Assembly: GCA_963514535.1 (NCBI GenBank)
Contig: CAUPUB010000064.1
Span: 1 to 13,094 of the forward strand
DNA from: CAJPSE01 sp963514535
Lineage (GTDB): Bacteria; Synergistota; Synergistia; Synergistales; Aminobacteriaceae
DNA length: 13,094 nt
Direction: 5' to 3'
Shown here: positions 10,529-13,094 of the stretch, one piece after another
Numbering within the stretch: the stretch's first letter is position 1
How the letters are laid out: each line of letters begins with the position of its first letter
Notes under the pieces: model-generated
Told to the model about the DNA's origin: nothing
Databases searched by the model: none
What the model saw: the letters and a program-made list of their open reading frames with translations, nothing else
Program-made: the position numbers and the translations under genes

Positions 10529-13094
10529 ATGCGTGTGAGCAGGAGGTTTTTGCGCACGGCGGCGCTGGCGGCGGTGTTTGCCCTGGCCTTCGCCGGGACC
10601 GCGCTGGCGGCGGTGAATAGTACGTGGACGGGTGGAGGAGGCGACAAGAAGTGGGGTACTGCTGCTAACTGGGATAACGGTATCCCAGGAACCGGCGACA
10701 AGGCGATCATCACAGCAGGTGCCGAGGTGGAGGTTGACGGGGCGGCAGCGGCTCAGGTGGTGGACCTTGCCGAGGGCGCAAAGCTGACGCTGAATGCTAA
10801 ACTGGAACTCGACAACGGCGGAGCGCTCAGGGCGTCGGGCAACGCGACGGTGACGAGCAAGGCGGCAGGTGGACTGACGTTTACCACCACCAACAATGTT
10901 ATCGTCTTCCCGGGCAAGACCCTGACCCTGGCGGCAGAGGGCGCGGGGACCATCGTCGGCGCCGCCGACGACCTGAAGCTCTCCGACTTGGGCACGCTGA
11001 CTCTGAAGACTCCGGTGAGGACGGTCGACGACCTGAGGATCGAGGACGGCGGCACGCTGGTCGTGGACGTCGATGACGCCCTGCCGGCGCTTGACGGCAG
11101 CGGATCCACCCTTGTGGAGATCCCCAAGGGCAACCTCGTGGTCAATGCGGAGGACTTCGGCAACATCGTCGAAATGCTGCTCCTGAGGGAGGGCAACCTG
11201 ACGCTGAACAATCCGATGAAGGAGGCCCTCAAGACCGTGAGGATCCAGAGCGGCGACCTGGTTGTTGCGGAGGGCGTCGAGATCGGCAACCCGCTCACTC
11301 CGACCGGTGAGGTGGAGCTGGGGAAAGCCGCCGACAAAGCCGGGCATCTTAAGCTCAAGGGGGACATGACCCTCGCGAAGCTGAAGACGGAGGACACCGC
11401 AAACACGATCACGGTCGCGAGCGGCAAGACCCTGATCATCAAAGAACTTACTGGTGATAACCTCAACGCCGAGGTGACCGGGAACCTGAAGCTGACACTT
11501 GCGGATACCAAGACAGGCACCCTGAACAAGAACGTCCAGGGAAAGGTCGAGTTCGTGGCTCCCGGCGGCGGAACTGCGACCCTGGCCCTCGCTGCGGACG
11601 TGACGGTGAGCTCGGTCGATTTTACGGCGGCGAACGTGGGCGATACCTTTAAACTGGAGCTTAACAAGAACGAGATTGGAACCCTGAGCTTCGCGAAGAC
11701 GACCGCCGGCCTGGTGGTCAAGAGCGATGGCAACACCAACTCTATCGGCTTCCTGGTCCCTGCCGATGAGGCCACGCTGAAGATGGATGGCACGAAACCC
11801 CTGTGGGTCCTGGGCGGAACGAAGGACGCGAAGTGGAACGCAGAGTTGGCAGCCGGAACCCAGCTTGCAGTGCTGGGCAAAGACCTGCTCACCGGAGAGG
11901 TCGAGATGGCTATCAATGGCGGCGTCCTGACCCTGCCCAGCGGGAAGTTCGAGAAGCTGGAACTGAAAGAGGGCGGCGCCGGTTCGACGATCGAGGTCGA
12001 CGCGGCGACGCAGAACCCGGTCCTGAAGGTGAAGAAGGTTACGTTGGTGAATGGCTTGACGATGAAACGCCCCACGACCTGGTGGAAGAGCCTGGCGGCG
12101 GACGACAAGGTGAAGCTGCTGGAAATGGAAGATATTTCTGCTCTGGGTGGTAAAACCATTGTGGGCAATCCTGCTGACGACGCTGTGGCGACGATCGTGT
12201 GGGATGGCTCCCAGAAGGCGCTGGTCCTCACGGCGAAGGACGCTTTTAAGGTCCCCGAGCTGGTGGCGAAGGTGACGGGCTCGGGGAACGAGCGTGTTGT
12301 AGACGTCACGGTCTCGAATGACGTTGATGTGGATGCCGCTTCTTGGCGCGCTGAGCTTTTGAGCGTCGTCGCTCCGGGCCCCGTCACGTCTGTGACTTTA
12401 CAGCCTGGGGCCACCGCGAAGGCCGCGTCCTTTAAGGTGGAGGTGGGCGCCGGTTTCACGAGCGGGACCCTGAGGGTGTACGCCAAGAACCAGGTCGCAC
12501 CAAAATTTGAGGGCTTTGTCGACGCCGACCTGAATGCCGTTTCCGGCGGTGGCGGCGGCGGCGGTGGCGGCGGTATGCCGGGTACGCCCGCGGCCCCGAG
12601 CATCGAGCCGAGCAGCTGGGAGACGACGAGCACCAGCGTCCCGGACGCTCAGGGGAACGTGACCGTCCAGCTCGCGGCGACGCTGAAGCTCGAGGGGACG
12701 CCGAAGTCCCTGGATGTGGTCGCCTCCGGGATGAAGGAGAAGCCGAAGGCCGAGCTGCTGGATGGCAGCGGCAAGGTCGTCGTGAGCTCCATGCCGGTGG
12801 TCAAGGCGAGCGCGAAGAGCTACAAGCTGAGGCTGACGTGCAAGACCACGAAGGCCGACATCGACTCGGGCAAGGCGGCGATCGAGAAGGTGCTGGTGGC
12901 GACGGACGACGGCAAGGTCCATACGATCACGGTGGGCAAGAAGCTGAAGGATATCGGTAAGCCCGGACAGCCCGGTAACCCTGGTAACCCCGGTAACCCC
13001 GGTAACCCCGGTAACCCCGGCAACCCCGGCAACCCCGGACAGCCCGATAACCCCGGGGATTCCAAGAGCGGCGGCGGCGGATGCGACGCGGGAT
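10529..13094 (+). CDS. Secreted beta-rich surface protein with collagen-like tail and Synerg-CTERM-like signal (partial)
   Basis: The frame is open for 855 codons and runs off the window. ATG 10529 has GGAGG 8 bases upstream. Residues 1-27 form a signal peptide (MRVSRRFLRTAALAAVFALA, then FAGTALA, cut before AVNST). The mature protein opens with TWTGGGGDKKWGTAANWDNG, the Trp-rich start seen in many autotransporter-like and beta-helix passengers. Residues of about 55 to 670 are short beta-type segments (LTLNAKLEL, GNLTLN, GDLVVAEG, VTGNLKLTL), suggesting a solenoid or stacked beta domains. A Gly10 linker (673-682) leads to a roughly 125-residue, possibly Ig-like module with Cys771. PGN/PGQ repeats follow (812-844), then SKSGGGGCDAG with Cys852. 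This last piece resembles the start of Synerg-CTERM, normally followed by a hydrophobic helix and basic tail, here outside the window. Adhesin or cell-surface structural role is inference. Confidence 0.85.
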   Translation, partial: MRVSRRFLRTAALAAVFALAFAGTALAAVNSTWTGGGGDKKWGTAANWDNGIPGTGDKAIITAGAEVEVDGAAAAQVVDLAEGAKLTLNAKLELDNGGALRASGNATVTSKAAGGLTFTTTNNVIVFPGKTLTLAAEGAGTIVGAADDLKLSDLGTLTLKTPVRTVDDLRIEDGGTLVVDVDDALPALDGSGSTLVEIPKGNLVVNAEDFGNIVEMLLLREGNLTLNNPMKEALKTVRIQSGDLVVAEGVEIGNPLTPTGEVELGKAADKAGHLKLKGDMTLAKLKTEDTANTITVASGKTLIIKELTGDNLNAEVTGNLKLTLADTKTGTLNKNVQGKVEFVAPGGGTATLALAADVTVSSVDFTAANVGDTFKLELNKNEIGTLSFAKTTAGLVVKSDGNTNSIGFLVPADEATLKMDGTKPLWVLGGTKDAKWNAELAAGTQLAVLGKDLLTGEVEMAINGGVLTLPSGKFEKLELKEGGAGSTIEVDAATQNPVLKVKKVTLVNGLTMKRPTTWWKSLAADDKVKLLEMEDISALGGKTIVGNPADDAVATIVWDGSQKALVLTAKDAFKVPELVAKVTGSGNERVVDVTVSNDVDVDAASWRAELLSVVAPGPVTSVTLQPGATAKAASFKVEVGAGFTSGTLRVYAKNQVAPKFEGFVDADLNAVSGGGGGGGGGGMPGTPAAPSIEPSSWETTSTSVPDAQGNVTVQLAATLKLEGTPKSLDVVASGMKEKPKAELLDGSGKVVVSSMPVVKASAKSYKLRLTCKTTKADIDSGKAAIEKVLVATDDGKVHTITVGKKLKDIGKPGQPGNPGNPGNPGNPGNPGNPGNPGQPDNPGDSKSGGGGCDAG
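12545..12574 (+). repeat. Gly10 codon run (domain linker)
   Basis: Ten consecutive glycine codons, GGC with interspersed GGT, encode residues 673-682 of the surface protein. They separate the long beta-rich body from the C-terminal module and probably act as a flexible hinge. Confidence 0.85.
12962..13060 (+). repeat. Tandem 9-nt repeats encoding collagen-like PGN triplets
   Basis: Eleven 9-base units of the type CCCGGTAAC run in frame: PGQ, seven PGN, PGQ, PDN, PGD. Three consecutive units (12989-13015) are identical, and later ones differ by single bases (CCCGGCAAC). Near-identical units suggest recent slippage expansion, so copy number may vary among strains without changing the frame. 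The Gly-X-Pro periodicity resembles short bacterial collagen-like stalks placed before a wall or membrane anchor. Confidence 0.9.

Noticed and set aside
10006..10713. 235-codon minus-strand frame over the hemB/surface-protein intergenic region
   Set aside because: It crosses both promoters and the start of the surface-protein gene, has no ribosome-binding site, and its composition changes abruptly along its length.
10753..12633. 626-codon open frame on the minus strand, Ser/Pro-rich with a Pro run
   Set aside because: It is the mirror of the surface-protein gene; the Pro run is the antisense of the Gly10 linker. The plus strand has a ribosome-binding site, signal peptide and sorting motif.
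12962..13060. Possible CRISPR array at the 9-nt repeats
   Set aside because: Units are contiguous 9-mers in frame with no spacers; they encode a protein repeat.
12820..13065. Minus-strand frame with repeated GLPGLPG, looking like collagen
   Set aside because: It is only the complement of the PGN repeats of the plus-strand gene, with no start signals of its own.

Overview
The window is GC-rich, densely coding bacterial DNA. The best clue to its origin is the last gene. Its product is a secreted, beta-rich protein whose visible end is a Gly-rich stretch followed by Cys-Asp-Ala-Gly, which resembles the start of the Synerg-CTERM sorting signal of Synergistota. That points to a Synergistota member, perhaps an oral or gut amino-acid fermenter. 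I cannot name the species from sequence alone.

Layout. (1) 1-219, plus strand: 3' end of a DUF1015-family gene, followed by a long inverted repeat, a triple 14-nt tandem repeat and a cytosine-free G/T tract. (2) 384-2426, plus: gpmA (2,3-bisphosphoglycerate-dependent phosphoglycerate mutase) and a class I/II PLP aminotransferase, closed by a clear Rho-independent terminator. (3) 2492-2713, plus: what looks like the surviving C-terminal piece of a DUF554 membrane protein. It overlaps tail-to-tail a minus-strand alanine/ornithine-racemase-family gene. (4) 3899-8795, minus: a regulated efflux operon in the order TetR repressor, periplasmic adaptor, RND permease. It has a strong promoter with an 18-bp palindromic operator just downstream of it, and a terminator at its far end. 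The permease frame is 1029 codons long but is broken by a premature stop inside a short stretch of abnormal G/C homopolymers. (5) 9016-9993, minus: hemB (porphobilinogen synthase) with its own promoter and terminator. (6) 10016-10528: a 513-base gap with divergent promoters for hemB and for the surface-protein gene. (7) 10529 to the window end, plus: the exported protein with a signal peptide, a beta-rich body, a Gly10 linker, a collagen-like PGN repeat array and the start of a C-terminal sorting motif. It runs off the window.

How the genes relate. gpmA and the aminotransferase serve central carbon and amino-acid metabolism and may be co-transcribed. The racemase would fit an amino-acid-fermenting lifestyle, but that is inference. 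The TetR-adaptor-permease set is a self-repressed exporter cassette without an outer-membrane channel gene in the window. I found no convincing undescribed multi-gene system. The points most worth a second look are the broken permease with its unusual TM4 residues, the repeat-bearing surface protein and its leader, the DUF554 remnant, and the repeats before gpmA.
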